In this document: piece by piece, positions 8,723 through 16,942 of the stretch
Position numbering within the stretch: position 1 is the first letter of the stretch
Layout: every line of letters starts with the position of its first letter
NCBI RefSeq assembly: GCF_001884735.1
Contig: NZ_MJAP01000034.1
Span: 558,001-622,000 of the forward strand
Reading direction: 5' to 3'
DNA: 64,000 nt
DNA from: Natronohydrobacter thiooxidans
GTDB lineage: Bacteria > Pseudomonadota > Alphaproteobacteria > Rhodobacterales > Rhodobacteraceae
The notes under the pieces: generated by a model
Told to the model about the DNA's origin: nothing
Seen by the model: the letters and a program-made list of their open reading frames with translations, nothing else
The model's database searches: none
Made by a program: the position numbers and the translations under genes

Positions 8723-9022
8723 GGTGTATTTCGACCAGCTTGGGTAGGCTGCGCCGCTCGCGCTGTTGACGGGGGGAAGGGCCTTGCGGCCCGTGGCCAC
8801 TCAGTGAGAGTATTTCGGGCAAGATGACGTCCGGGATCGCGAATGCGGGCTGGGGCGCAGGCTGATCGGGAAGGGCGCCAGCGCGGCGCGCGGATCGGCA
8901 AACTGCGCTGGCGGTGTTCTCTGCCCATTGTGACCGGCAGTGCCCTTTGGCGACGCTGCGTTTTGCTGGATCGGCCCTGCGGGCTTGCCTAGACTGGTCT
9001 CAGCTAGGCAGAGGGGGCTTTC
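8723..9022. other. 300-bp intergenic region between rnr and thiolase
   Basis: No gene was seen. The region contains a small hairpin (GGGCC-TTGC-GGCCC, 8779-8792) and the 21-nt motif at 8808-8828 that recurs inverted at 19002-19022. The thiolase promoter is presumably in the right half, but no clear -35/-10 pair could be assigned. Confidence 0.6.
8808..8828 (-). repeat. 21-nt intergenic motif, copy 1
   Basis: GAGTATTTCGGGCAAGATGA plus one further C on the + strand; the exact reverse complement is at 19002-19022. Both copies sit shortly downstream of the 3' end of a forward-strand gene. From memory, motifs of this type recur between genes in Rhodobacterales; their function is not established here. 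Confidence 0.7.
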
Positions 9023-10198
9023 ATGGAAGATATCGTGATCCTGGGCGGTGCGCGCACCGCGATTGGCGGATTTGGCGGATCGCTGGCGGGGATCCCGCCC
9101 ATCGATCTGGGGCGGATCGTGTCCGAGGCGGCGCTGGCGCGCGCGGGGGTGGCACCGGAGCAGATCGGAACAGTGGTCTTTGGCACGGTGCTGGCGACGG
9201 AGCCTGCGGATATGTATCTGTCGCGCCGCGCGGCGATGGGGGCGGGCGTGCCCGAGACGGTGCCCGCGATGAATGTGAACCGGCTCTGCGGCTCGGGCGT
9301 GCAGGCGATTGTCTCTGGCGTGCAGGCTCTGGCGCTGGGGGATGCGGATTTCGCGCTGGTGGGGGGCGCCGAAAGCATGAGCCGCGCGCCCTATATCCTG
9401 CCTGCCGCGCGCTTCGGGCAGAAGATGGGCGATGCGGGCGCGGTTGATATGATGCTGGGGGCGCTGACCTGTCCATTCGGCACCGGGCATATGGGGATCA
9501 CCGCCGAGAATGTCGCGGGTGAGCATGGGATCACGCGCGAAGCGCAGGACGCTTTCGCGCTGGAAAGCCAGAACCGCGCGGCGCGGGCGATCGCCGAGGG
9601 GCGTTTCAAGGATCAGATCGTGCCGGTTCCGGTGAAAACCCGCAAGGGCGAGGTGATCTTCGAGGTGGATGAGCACCCGAAAGCCACGAGCCTTGAGGTG
9701 CTGGCAGGGCTGCGCCCCGCCTTTCGCAAGGACGGCTCGGTCACGGCGGGCAATGCGAGCGGCATCAATGACGGGGCGGCGGCGCTGGTGCTGGCACGCG
9801 CAAGCGTGGCGGAGAAAGCAGGGCTGACGCCGCTGGCGCGGGTCACGGGCTATGCGCATGCCGGGGTGCGGCCCGAGGTGATGGGGATCGGCCCGGTGCC
9901 GGCGGTGCAGGCGCTCTGCGCGCGTGGGGGGCTGTCGGTCGGGGAGTTCGATGTGATCGAATCGAACGAGGCTTTCGCGGCGCAGGCGCTGGCTGTGAGC
10001 CAGGAACTGGGTCTCGATCCGGCCCGCGTGAACCCCAATGGCGGCGCGATTGCGCTGGGGCATCCGGTGGGGGCCACCGGGGCGATCATCACCGTCAAGG
10101 CGCTTTATGAGCTTGCGCGCACGGGCGGCAGGCGCGCGCTGGTGACGATGTGCATTGGTGGCGGGCAGGGGATCGCGCTCTCGCTGGAAAGGCTCTGA
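9023..10198 (+). CDS. Acetyl-CoA C-acyltransferase (thiolase)
   Basis: A 391-residue biosynthetic/degradative thiolase that condenses two acyl-CoA molecules or cleaves 3-ketoacyl-CoA. The nucleophilic cysteine is C89 in [11 protein letters not shown]. The second active-site block, [15 protein letters not shown], contains the catalytic histidine, and the C-terminal CIGGGQG contains the second catalytic cysteine. The length matches PhaA/AtoB-type enzymes. It stands alone; no phaB or beta-oxidation partner is adjacent. Together with ccr at 51.6 kb it would fit acetoacetyl-CoA formation for polyhydroxybutyrate or the ethylmalonyl-CoA pathway, but that role is inference. Confidence 0.9.
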   Translation: MEDIVILGGARTAIGGFGGSLAGIPPIDLGRIVSEAALARAGVAPEQIGTVVFGTVLATEPADMYLSRRAAMGAGVPETVPAMNVNRLCGSGVQAIVSGVQALALGDADFALVGGAESMSRAPYILPAARFGQKMGDAGAVDMMLGALTCPFGTGHMGITAENVAGEHGITREAQDAFALESQNRAARAIAEGRFKDQIVPVPVKTRKGEVIFEVDEHPKATSLEVLAGLRPAFRKDGSVTAGNASGINDGAAALVLARASVAEKAGLTPLARVTGYAHAGVRPEVMGIGPVPAVQALCARGGLSVGEFDVIESNEAFAAQALAVSQELGLDPARVNPNGGAIALGHPVGATGAIITVKALYELARTGGRRALVTMCIGGGQGIALSLERL

Positions 10199-10208
10199 GC
10201 GGCGATAA

Positions 10209-10238
10209 GTAGGGTGCGTGCTGCAGCACGCACCCTAC
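10209..10238. repeat. Perfect 30-nt GTAGGGTGCGTG palindrome (possible bidirectional terminator)
   Basis: The left arm GTAGGGTGCGTGCTG is followed directly by its exact reverse complement. It lies between the convergent thiolase and sodB genes, where it could stop transcription from both sides, although no T tract is attached. A close relative, with arm GTAAGGTGCGTGGT and one central base, is at 31877-31905. Confidence 0.8.
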
Positions 10239-10247
10239 GGGCCGTCC

Positions 10248-10847
10248 TCACATGCGCGAGGCGACATTTTCCCAATTGACCAGCTTCTCAAGGAAGTTGC
10301 TGAGATAGGCCGGGCGCTTGTTGCGGAAGTCGATATAATAGCTGTGCTCCCAGACATCGCAGCCCAGAAGGGCGGTCTGGCCAAAGCAGAGCGGATTCAC
10401 GCCATTTTCGGTCTTGGTCACTTTCAGCGAGCCGTCCTTGTCCTTGACAAGCCAGCACCAGCCCGAGCCGAACTGGCCCGCGCCTGCGGCCGAGAACTCT
10501 TCCTTGAACTTGTCCACCGAGCCGAAGCTTTCGGTCAGCGCGCGCTCCAGCTCACCCGGCATGCCGCCCGTCCCCGGACCCATCATTTCCCAGAACTGAT
10601 TGTGGTTCCAGTGCTGGCTTGCATTGTTGAAAATCCCCGACTGCGCCACTGCGCCCGCCTGATAGGTGCCGGTGATGATGTCTTCCAGCGATTTGCCTTC
10701 CCATTCGGTCCCGGCAATCAGCTTGTTGCCATTGTCGACATAGGCCTTGTGGTGAATGTCATGGTGGAATTCGAGTGTCTCGCGGCTCATGCCGAGATCG
10801 GCCAGAGCATCATGCGAATAGGGCAGGTCAGGAAGGGTAAAAGCCAT
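10248..10847 (-). CDS. sodB: Iron superoxide dismutase
   Basis: Dismutates superoxide to oxygen and hydrogen peroxide in the cytoplasm. The 199-residue protein shows the four metal ligands in context: EFHHDIHHKAYVDN (about 25-40), SQHWNHNQFW (about 75), and CDVWEHSYYID (about 158-168). The AAGAGQFGSGWCWL segment, with Gln before FGSGW, is characteristic of Fe-type enzymes. The open frame extends upstream, but the ATG at 10847 (MAFTLPDLPY) matches the family N terminus and has GAGGAA just ahead of it. It is the next gene after soxG on the same strand. Confidence 0.96.
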   Translation of the reverse strand: MAFTLPDLPYSHDALADLGMSRETLEFHHDIHHKAYVDNGNKLIAGTEWEGKSLEDIITGTYQAGAVAQSGIFNNASQHWNHNQFWEMMGPGTGGMPGELERALTESFGSVDKFKEEFSAAGAGQFGSGWCWLVKDKDGSLKVTKTENGVNPLCFGQTALLGCDVWEHSYYIDFRNKRPAYLSNFLEKLVNWENVASRM

Positions 10848-10882
10848 GTTTTCCTCGTCTGTCGTTATGGTTTGACTGCCCT

Positions 10883-10912
10883 GAATAAGAGACCCCGCCC
10901 GCCAAAGGTCAA
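10883..10912 (-). promoter_or_regulatory. Candidate sigma-70 promoter of sodB
   Basis: On the minus strand TTGACC (10912-10907) is followed after 18 bases by TTATTC (10888-10883), about 36 bases before the sodB start. The -35 hexamer lies in the loop of the inverted repeat at 10893-10921. Confidence 0.45.
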
Positions 10913-10921
10913 GGGGCGGGG
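10893..10921 (-). terminator. Candidate soxG terminator overlapping sodB promoter
   Basis: CCCCGCCC (10893-10900) pairs with GGGCGGGG (10914-10921), with 13 bases between them. On the minus strand the stem comes 10 bases after the soxG stop and is followed by TCTCTTATT, only a partial U tract. The loop contains the proposed sodB -35 element. Confidence 0.45.
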
Positions 10922-10930
10922 TGAAATTAC

Positions 10931-11497
10931 TTAGACGTAGAGCGCAGGCTCGGACCCGGCTGACGCGGCCGCTGACAGGATGTCGAACATATATTGCGCG
11001 ACCGAGCGGAAGCAGATCAGATCCACCTCTTCCGGCCCGGTGACAAGGATGGCTGCCGCCACCTGTGCCGCGCGCGTGCGGCGGATATCGCCTGTGCCAA
11101 GCGTGCTGAAATCGACCGGGCAGAGTTTGGCCAGCGCGTCGCGCCATGCGGTGCCGGACAGGCTGAACACGGCGCGGGCGTCCGAGACATTGGCGACGGT
11201 CGCGAATTCCCCCGCGAGTGCCGCGCGCAGCGCCGCTTCCATGCCAGGGGCCTGATCATGCGGGCAGAGGATCAGGAGCTCATCGGGCGACATCCAGACG
11301 ACCGCGTTCTCGCCCGCCTGCACGATCCGGCGCATGGGCGGCAGGGCGGCGCCTGTGATCTCCTGCACGGCTTTGGCGATCGCTGCCGAGGCCAGATCGC
11401 CGCGCAGGGTGATCATCCCGCGCAATCCGGCCTCTGTCACGCGCACGAAGCCTTCGGATTGCGCAGCGGGCAAGGCACTTACACTGATTTCAGACAT
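10931..11497 (-). CDS. soxG: Sarcosine oxidase gamma subunit
   Basis: Smallest-but-one subunit of heterotetrameric sarcosine oxidase; 188 residues, the usual length. The segments SDARAVFSLSGTAWRDALAKLCPVD (about 105-130) and RTRAAQVAAAILVTGPEEVDLICFRSVAQYMFDIL near the C terminus are characteristic of SoxG and related aminomethyltransferase-like folds. The ATG at 11497 is chosen because it overlaps the soxA 3' end by 8 bases, as expected for coupled genes; the open frame runs further upstream through soxA. SoxG helps hold the complex together; no catalytic residues are known for it. Confidence 0.9.
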   Translation of the reverse strand: MSEISVSALPAAQSEGFVRVTEAGLRGMITLRGDLASAAIAKAVQEITGAALPPMRRIVQAGENAVVWMSPDELLILCPHDQAPGMEAALRAALAGEFATVANVSDARAVFSLSGTAWRDALAKLCPVDFSTLGTGDIRRTRAAQVAAAILVTGPEEVDLICFRSVAQYMFDILSAAASAGSEPALYV

Positions 11498-14492
11498 TCT
11501 GCTTTGCCCCTTCCTTGTCATAAAACACCGGGTCCACGATCCGCGCCTTGATGCGCGTCTCGCCCTGACCCGCGAAGCTGATTTCCTCGCCCATCCGGTC
11601 GGTTCCGCGTTCCACGAGCCCCATTGCAATCCCGCGCCCCAGCGTGGCCGAGTAATAGGTCGAGGTCACGCGCCCCTCGGTGCGGGCCTGTTTGTTGGCG
11701 TTCAGCCCCGGCACCACAGCCAGCGCAGCATGCGGCAGGACCGAGCCATCCAGCGTTTCCAGCCCCACGAGTTTCCAGCGTTTGGGGTCGATCATGGCTT
11801 CGCGTTCCATGCCGCGCTTGCCAAGGAAATCGTCCTTCTTCTTGCTGATCGCCCAGTTCAGGTTCAGATCCTGCGGGATCACCGTGCCATCGGTTTCATC
11901 GCCGATCATGATGAAGCCCTTTTCGGCGCGCAGGATATGCAGCGCCTCGGTCCCGTAGGGCATGATGCCCATATCCGCCCCCTCGGCCATCAGCCGTTCC
12001 CAGAAAGCGCGGCCCTGCGAGGCGGGCACGGCAATCTCGAAGCTGAGTTCGCCCGAGAAGCTGATCCGGAACACCCGCGCGTCAAAGCCGCCGAGCCTGC
12101 CCTCGGCCCATTCCATGAAGGGCAGGGTGTCGCGCGACAGATCCATGCCGCCCAAACGTTCCAGCAACTGGCGTGCTTTCGGGCCGACCACGGCGATCTG
12201 GGCGAACTGCTCGGTCAGATTGACGGTATGGACTTTCCAGTCCCACCATTCGCATTGCAGCCAGTCTTCCATCCAGGCATGGATGCGATCCGCGCCGCCC
12301 GAGGTGGTGTGGACAAGGAAAGACTGCGCGTCGATCCGCGCGACAACCCCGTCATCCATCAGGAAGCCGTTTTCATTGCACATCAGGCCGTAGCGGCATT
12401 TGCCGGGTTTCAGCGTGCTCATCATATTGGTGTAGAGCATGTCGAGGAAACGCCCGGCATCCGGCCCCGAGACAAGGATCTTGCCCAGCGTCGAGGCGTC
12501 GAGCAGCGCCACATTCTCGCGCGCGTTCTTCACCTCGCGATTCACCGCGTCGTGGCGTTTCTCGCCTGCGCGCAGATAGGTATAGGGTCTGCGCCATTGG
12601 CCGACCGGTTCCCAATCCGCGCCATTGGCGTCATGCCAGTCATGGATGGGCGATTTGCGCAGCGGCTGGAAGGTGGAACCGCGCGCCTCGCCCGCGATGG
12701 CGCCGATGGAGATCGGCGTATAGGGCGGGCGGAAGGTGGTGGTGCCGGTGGCCGGGATCGGTTGACCCAATGCATCAGAAAGCACCGCCAGACCGTTGAT
12801 ATTGCTCAGTTTGCCCTGATCGGTCGCCATGCCGAGCGTGGTATAGCGCTTGGTGTGTTCGACCGATTGATAGCCTTCGCGTGCCGCAAGCTGCACATCC
12901 GAGACTTTCACATCATTCTGGAAATCGAGCCACATTTTCATGCGCAGATCATAGTCCGCCGCGCGGGGCATGATCCAGACGGGTTCCAGCGGGGCCTCAT
13001 CGGGCAGGCTGTCGGTCGCGGGCGCGTCGGTTGCGGTCAGGCCGGCGGCGCTCTGGCCTGCGGCATGGGCACCGGCCAGCACGGCGCCAAGATCGCCATG
13101 GGCAGAGCCGCAGGTCAGCACGAAGCCCGCGCCATCCGCGCCGAGCGGCGGGCGTGCAGGGTCAGGGCGGAAGAAATGGCCGGTCTCGTCCCAGGTCAGT
13201 TTGCCGCCGCAATGCGACCACAGATGCACGACCGGCGACCAGCCGCCGGACATGGCGATGGCGTCGCAATCGAGCGCTTCGCTCTGGGTCTTGCCATCGC
13301 TGTCGATCGGGCAGAGTTCGACGCCGGTGACGCGCTTGCCGCCCTTGACCTTGCGCACGCCCTGACCGGTCAGCACCCGGATGCCCAGCGCGCGGGCCTG
13401 TCCGGGCAGCGCGCCATTGGCCTCGCTGCGCGCGTCAATCACGGCAGCGACCTTGATCCCGGCTTCATGCGCGGTGATCGCGCTGCGATAGGCGTCGTCA
13501 TTATTGGTGACGACCACGATGACCTTGCCGGGGCTGACAGCGTAATTCACGATATAGTCGCGCATGGCCGATGCCAGCATCACGCCCGGCACATCATTTC
13601 CGGCGAAAGACAGCGGGCGTTCGATCGCGCCGGTGGCGGTGATGATCTTGCCCGCGCGCATCCGCCATAGCCGGTGGCGCGGCGCATCGGTGCGGGGGGC
13701 GTGATCGGTGATCCGCTCATAGCCCAGAACATAGCCGTGATCATGCACGCCCGCGCCCATGCAGCGGGTGCGGATCTGGACATTCGGCAGGCTTTCAAGG
13801 GTTTGCAGTGTGGATTTGATCCAGTCATCGGCGGGTTTGCCGTCGATCTCGACCCCATCGACCGGGGCGCGGCCGCCCCAATGCGCGGTCTGTTCCCAGA
13901 GCACCACTTTCGCCCCCGCCTGCGCGGCAGAGAGCGCGGCCTGCAGCCCGGCGATGCCGCCGCCGATCACCAGCACATCGCAGAAGCCATAGATCTGCTC
14001 ATAGCGGTCAGTGTCGCGCGCATTTGTGGCCGGGGCTCTGCCCAGACCTGCTGAGCGGCGGATGATCGGCTCGTAGACATGTTTCCAGAAGGCGCGCGGG
14101 CGCAGGAAGGTCTTGTAATAGAAGCCCGCTGTCAGGAATTGCGGCACCAGATTATTGACCGCGAGGACGTCGAAATCGAGCGAGGGCCAGTGGTTCTGGC
14201 TGGCTGCGGTCAGCCCGTCGAACAATTCGGTCGTGGTGGCGCGCTGGTTCGGCTCGAACCGGTCGCCGGTGCCAAGCTCCATCAGCGCATTCGGCTCTTC
14301 CGCGCCCGAGGCGACAACCCCGCGCGGGCGGTGGTATTTGAAGGAGCGGCCGAGCAGTATCTGGTCATTGGCCAGGAGCGCTGCGGCCAGCGTGTCGCCT
14401 GCAAAACCGCTCATGGATTTGCCGTTGAAGGTGAAGTTCCGGGGCGTGCCGCGCGCGATCAGGCGGCCGCCATTCGGCAGACGGTGGCTCAT
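11490..14492 (-). CDS. soxA: Sarcosine oxidase alpha subunit
   Basis: Large subunit (1000 residues) of heterotetrameric sarcosine oxidase, which converts sarcosine, tetrahydrofolate and O2 to glycine, methylene-THF and H2O2. The N terminus resembles the 2Fe-2S/ferredoxin-like fold of this family (LIARGTPRNFTFNGKSMSGFAGDTLAAAL). The NAD-binding Rossmann motif DVLVIGGGIAGLQAALSAAQAGAKVVLWEQ (about 175) follows. From about 590 comes the folate-binding aminomethyltransferase-like half (LLDASTLGKILVSGPDAGRFLD...) with a GCV_T C-terminal barrel. ATG 14492 gives a four-base ATGA overlap with soxD and the family N terminus MSHRLPNGGRLI. Confidence 0.96.
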   Translation of the reverse strand: MSHRLPNGGRLIARGTPRNFTFNGKSMSGFAGDTLAAALLANDQILLGRSFKYHRPRGVVASGAEEPNALMELGTGDRFEPNQRATTTELFDGLTAASQNHWPSLDFDVLAVNNLVPQFLTAGFYYKTFLRPRAFWKHVYEPIIRRSAGLGRAPATNARDTDRYEQIYGFCDVLVIGGGIAGLQAALSAAQAGAKVVLWEQTAHWGGRAPVDGVEIDGKPADDWIKSTLQTLESLPNVQIRTRCMGAGVHDHGYVLGYERITDHAPRTDAPRHRLWRMRAGKIITATGAIERPLSFAGNDVPGVMLASAMRDYIVNYAVSPGKVIVVVTNNDDAYRSAITAHEAGIKVAAVIDARSEANGALPGQARALGIRVLTGQGVRKVKGGKRVTGVELCPIDSDGKTQSEALDCDAIAMSGGWSPVVHLWSHCGGKLTWDETGHFFRPDPARPPLGADGAGFVLTCGSAHGDLGAVLAGAHAAGQSAAGLTATDAPATDSLPDEAPLEPVWIMPRAADYDLRMKMWLDFQNDVKVSDVQLAAREGYQSVEHTKRYTTLGMATDQGKLSNINGLAVLSDALGQPIPATGTTTFRPPYTPISIGAIAGEARGSTFQPLRKSPIHDWHDANGADWEPVGQWRRPYTYLRAGEKRHDAVNREVKNARENVALLDASTLGKILVSGPDAGRFLDMLYTNMMSTLKPGKCRYGLMCNENGFLMDDGVVARIDAQSFLVHTTSGGADRIHAWMEDWLQCEWWDWKVHTVNLTEQFAQIAVVGPKARQLLERLGGMDLSRDTLPFMEWAEGRLGGFDARVFRISFSGELSFEIAVPASQGRAFWERLMAEGADMGIMPYGTEALHILRAEKGFIMIGDETDGTVIPQDLNLNWAISKKKDDFLGKRGMEREAMIDPKRWKLVGLETLDGSVLPHAALAVVPGLNANKQARTEGRVTSTYYSATLGRGIAMGLVERGTDRMGEEISFAGQGETRIKARIVDPVFYDKEGAKQNV

Positions 14493-14812
14493 ACGAAGCC
14501 CTCCCATTCCGGGCGTTTCGACTTGATGGCGGTGATGACATCGGCGGGCGGCTCCAGCGTCTGGGCCGGATAGGTCGCGAACACCTCCAGCGTCATGGTG
14601 CAGCGCGCGGCGAGAAACCACTTGCCGCAGCCATAGACATGGCGCCAGCGCTCGAAATGCACCCCGCGCGGGTTCTTGCGGCTGAACATGTAGGATTCGT
14701 AATCCGCGTCATCCGAGCCGGGGCCGAAGCGCTTGAGATGCGCCTCGCCACCACCATGGAATTCGGTTTCTTCGGCAGTCACGCCGCAGCAGGGACAGGT
14801 GAGGATCAGCAT
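14489..14812 (-). CDS. soxD: Sarcosine oxidase delta subunit
   Basis: 107-residue zinc-binding subunit of sarcosine oxidase. It begins MLILTCPCCG, with the cysteines of the zinc site, followed by EETEFHGGGEAHLKRFGP and RKNPRGVHFERWRHVYGCGKWF, all highly typical of SoxD. The ATG at 14812 lies inside the last codons of the inserted HEPN-like gene, so the two overlap by 7 bases. A GGAG about nine bases upstream, which would serve as the soxD ribosome-binding site, is therefore contained in the inserted gene's coding sequence. Confidence 0.95.
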   Translation of the reverse strand: MLILTCPCCGVTAEETEFHGGGEAHLKRFGPGSDDADYESYMFSRKNPRGVHFERWRHVYGCGKWFLAARCTMTLEVFATYPAQTLEPPADVITAIKSKRPEWEGFV

Positions 14813-15465
14813 TGCGATAGCTCCAACTCGAAGCAATGGTTTAGTTGGCGGAGGTAGCGAATAAAGCAGCCAAAGCTTTCATCTACGAAATTGCGGCCGA
14901 TGAACAATGTCGTTGCCGCCCCCGTGCTGTTGTCTAAAGCCACCCTTCCGGTGTTTCTTTCGATCACTTTCTCAATTTTGGCTAGAGAGCTGTTGTCTAA
15001 GAAGCCATGATTGTGAGCTATGACGTTTCGGATCGTTCGGTAATCGAGTACCTTCTCCCATTCTTGCCCAGATACTGGCAGACGAGTACTTGTAAGCTTG
15101 CTGATGATCTTAATCTTCTCGACCCCTTGCCCGCTCAAGTCTCGCAACCCGAGGCCGAACCCCTTTTCGACCAAGAAATGGCGACACATCTCTAGTGCGC
15201 CGAATTCAAAAAGCGAATAGGTAGACAGCAGTATGCTGCCAATAAACGCTTGGGTGACTTGAGAATCTTCTTCAGCTTTTAGATGGTGCAATAACTCTTC
15301 GAGTTCTTTCACGTCATCATCAGAATAGTTCTCTGAAAGCTCAGCAGACGACGAGGTGAAATAGTCATCGTTCATGATTGCATCGAAAGACCGATCAAAG
15401 ATGCGTTTGAACTGATGAAACCTGTTTTCTGCATCCCAGAGATCAAAGCGTGTTTGCTGGTTCAT
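14806..15465 (-). CDS. HEPN-like protein inserted in the sarcosine oxidase operon
   Basis: A 219-residue protein, not a sarcosine oxidase subunit. It is alpha-helical by composition, with an acidic N-terminal third (ENYSDDDVKELEELLHHLKAEEDS), a hydrophobic helix ILLSTYSLFEFGALEMCRHFLVE cut here as ILLSTYSLFEFG at about 78-89, and the motif R146-N-V-I-A-H151 in YRTIRNVIAHNHG. The Rx4H motif in such a helix is the hallmark of HEPN domains, many of which are RNA-cleaving toxins or defence effectors. Local GC is about 45%, against about 65% around it. Its ATG overlaps the soxB stop by one base (TGATG) and its stop overlaps soxD. No antitoxin-like neighbour is visible. The HEPN assignment is inferred from the motif alone. 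Confidence 0.72.
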   Translation of the reverse strand: MNQQTRFDLWDAENRFHQFKRIFDRSFDAIMNDDYFTSSSAELSENYSDDDVKELEELLHHLKAEEDSQVTQAFIGSILLSTYSLFEFGALEMCRHFLVEKGFGLGLRDLSGQGVEKIKIISKLTSTRLPVSGQEWEKVLDYRTIRNVIAHNHGFLDNSSLAKIEKVIERNTGRVALDNSTGAATTLFIGRNFVDESFGCFIRYLRQLNHCFELELSQC

Positions 15466-16712
15466 CAATGCGCCACCCCCGCCGCCACGCTTTCGTCGAT
15501 GAAACGCCCCTCGCGGAAGCGGGACATCGAGAATTCTTCGGCCAGCGGCCCCGGTTCGCCCTTGGCGATCAGCTCTGCCATCGCCCAGCCTGAGCCCGGA
15601 ATCGACTTGAACCCGCCGGTGCCCCAGCCGCAATTAATGAAACAGTTGCCCAGCGGCGTTTTCGAGATGATCGGCGAGCGGTCGCCGGTCATGTCGACGA
15701 TCCCGCCCCATTGGCGCAGCATCTTGAGGCGCGAGATCATCGGGAAGGTCTCGACCAGCGCGCGCACGGTTTCCTCGATATGATGCCAGGATCCGCGCTG
15801 GGTGTAGTTGTTGAACTGGTCCGCGCCGCCGCCGATGACCATTTCGCCCTTGTCGGATTGCGACATATAGCCATGCACGGTGTTGGCCATGACGACGACA
15901 TCCATGCAGGGTTTGATCGGCTCCGACACCAGCGCCTGCAGCGCCACCGATTCGACCGGCAGCCGGAAGCCCGCCATATCCGCGAGCGCCCCGGAATGGC
16001 CCGCGACGACGATCCCGAGTTTCTTGCAGCTGATCGTCCCCTTGGTCGTGTTGACCGCAGTGACCTGCCCGCCTGCGGATTCGACACCCGTCACCGCGCA
16101 TTGCTCGATCACATGCATGCCCATGTCGGAACAGGCCCGCGCATAGCCCCAGGCGACCGCATCATGGCGCGCGGTGCCGCCGCGCGGCTGCCAGAGCGCG
16201 CCAAGGACCGGATAGCGCGGCCCGTCGATATTGATGATCGGCACCAGTTTCTTCACTTCGGCGGGCTGGATGAAGCGCGTCTCCACCCCTTGCAGCGCAT
16301 TGGCGCGCTCGGTGCGCAGATAGCCGCGCTTTTCGTGTTCGGTCTGGGCCAGCATCATCACGCCGCGCGGGCTGAACATGATATTGTAGTTCAGATCCTG
16401 CGAGAGCGTCTCATAGAGGCTGCGCGCTTTCTCGTAGATCGCCGCAGAGGGATCCTGCAGATAGTTCGAGCGGATGATGGTCGTGTTGCGCCCGGTATTG
16501 CCGCCGCCCAGCCAGCCCTTTTCGATGATCGCGACATTGGTGATGCCATAGCGCTTGCCCAGATAATACGCCGTGGCCAGCCCGTGCCCGCCTGCGCCCA
16601 CGATCACCACGTCATAAGCGGCGCGCGGCTCGGGGCTGCTCCAGGCCTCGTCCCAGCCCTTGTGCTGGCGGAAGGCTTCGCGCGCGATGGCAAAGGCGGA
16701 ATAGCGTTTCAT
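15465..16712 (-). CDS. soxB: Sarcosine oxidase beta subunit
   Basis: 415-residue flavoprotein subunit carrying the site of sarcosine oxidation. A DAO-type FAD-binding motif YDVVIVGAGGHGLATAYYLG lies at about residues 33-52. HisArg-type flavin attachment and substrate-pocket segments such as GNTGRNTTIIRSNYLQ follow, and the C-terminal NCGWGTGGFKSIPGSGWAMAELIA is the usual FAD-contact region. The N terminus MKRYSAFAIAREAF is typical of SoxB. It is the first gene of the operon soxB-insert-soxD-soxA-soxG. The operon promoter would be in 16713-16942, which it shares with divergent ccmI. Confidence 0.96.
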   Translation of the reverse strand: MKRYSAFAIAREAFRQHKGWDEAWSSPEPRAAYDVVIVGAGGHGLATAYYLGKRYGITNVAIIEKGWLGGGNTGRNTTIIRSNYLQDPSAAIYEKARSLYETLSQDLNYNIMFSPRGVMMLAQTEHEKRGYLRTERANALQGVETRFIQPAEVKKLVPIINIDGPRYPVLGALWQPRGGTARHDAVAWGYARACSDMGMHVIEQCAVTGVESAGGQVTAVNTTKGTISCKKLGIVVAGHSGALADMAGFRLPVESVALQALVSEPIKPCMDVVVMANTVHGYMSQSDKGEMVIGGGADQFNNYTQRGSWHHIEETVRALVETFPMISRLKMLRQWGGIVDMTGDRSPIISKTPLGNCFINCGWGTGGFKSIPGSGWAMAELIAKGEPGPLAEEFSMSRFREGRFIDESVAAGVAH

Positions 16713-16942
16713 CGGCAGACGACTCCTTGGCTACGGCATGATTGCTGTCTCGCTTACCCCGAACCGCGCGGGTTTGCCAGAAACGGCATATGCGCGCTAA
16801 AAACCGAAATCGGCTCTGGGTGTGACAGGCTCCTGGTGTGACAGGCCGTCGCGGTTTGCGGGATTGTGACGGGTAGTCCGGGTTTTACGCTTTTTGTCGG
16901 GCCTCATTCACGCTAGAGCATGGCGCGACAGATGGAGGCGCC

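Noticed and set aside
11334-13670. 778-codon open frame on the + strand
   Set aside because: It is antisense to soxA. High GC in the third codon position of soxA keeps the opposite strand free of stops; the product is His/Arg-rich and matches no family.
14806-15633. Upstream extension of the HEPN-like gene into soxB
   Set aside because: The frame is open to 15633, but the extension lies in soxB coding sequence with high GC and an Arg/Gly-rich product; the ATG at 15465 matches the point where composition changes.
16816-16850. Tandem GTGTGACAGGC repeat upstream of soxB
   Set aside because: Two short copies 16 bp apart in the divergent soxB/ccmI region; too short to distinguish from chance or to assign as a regulator site.
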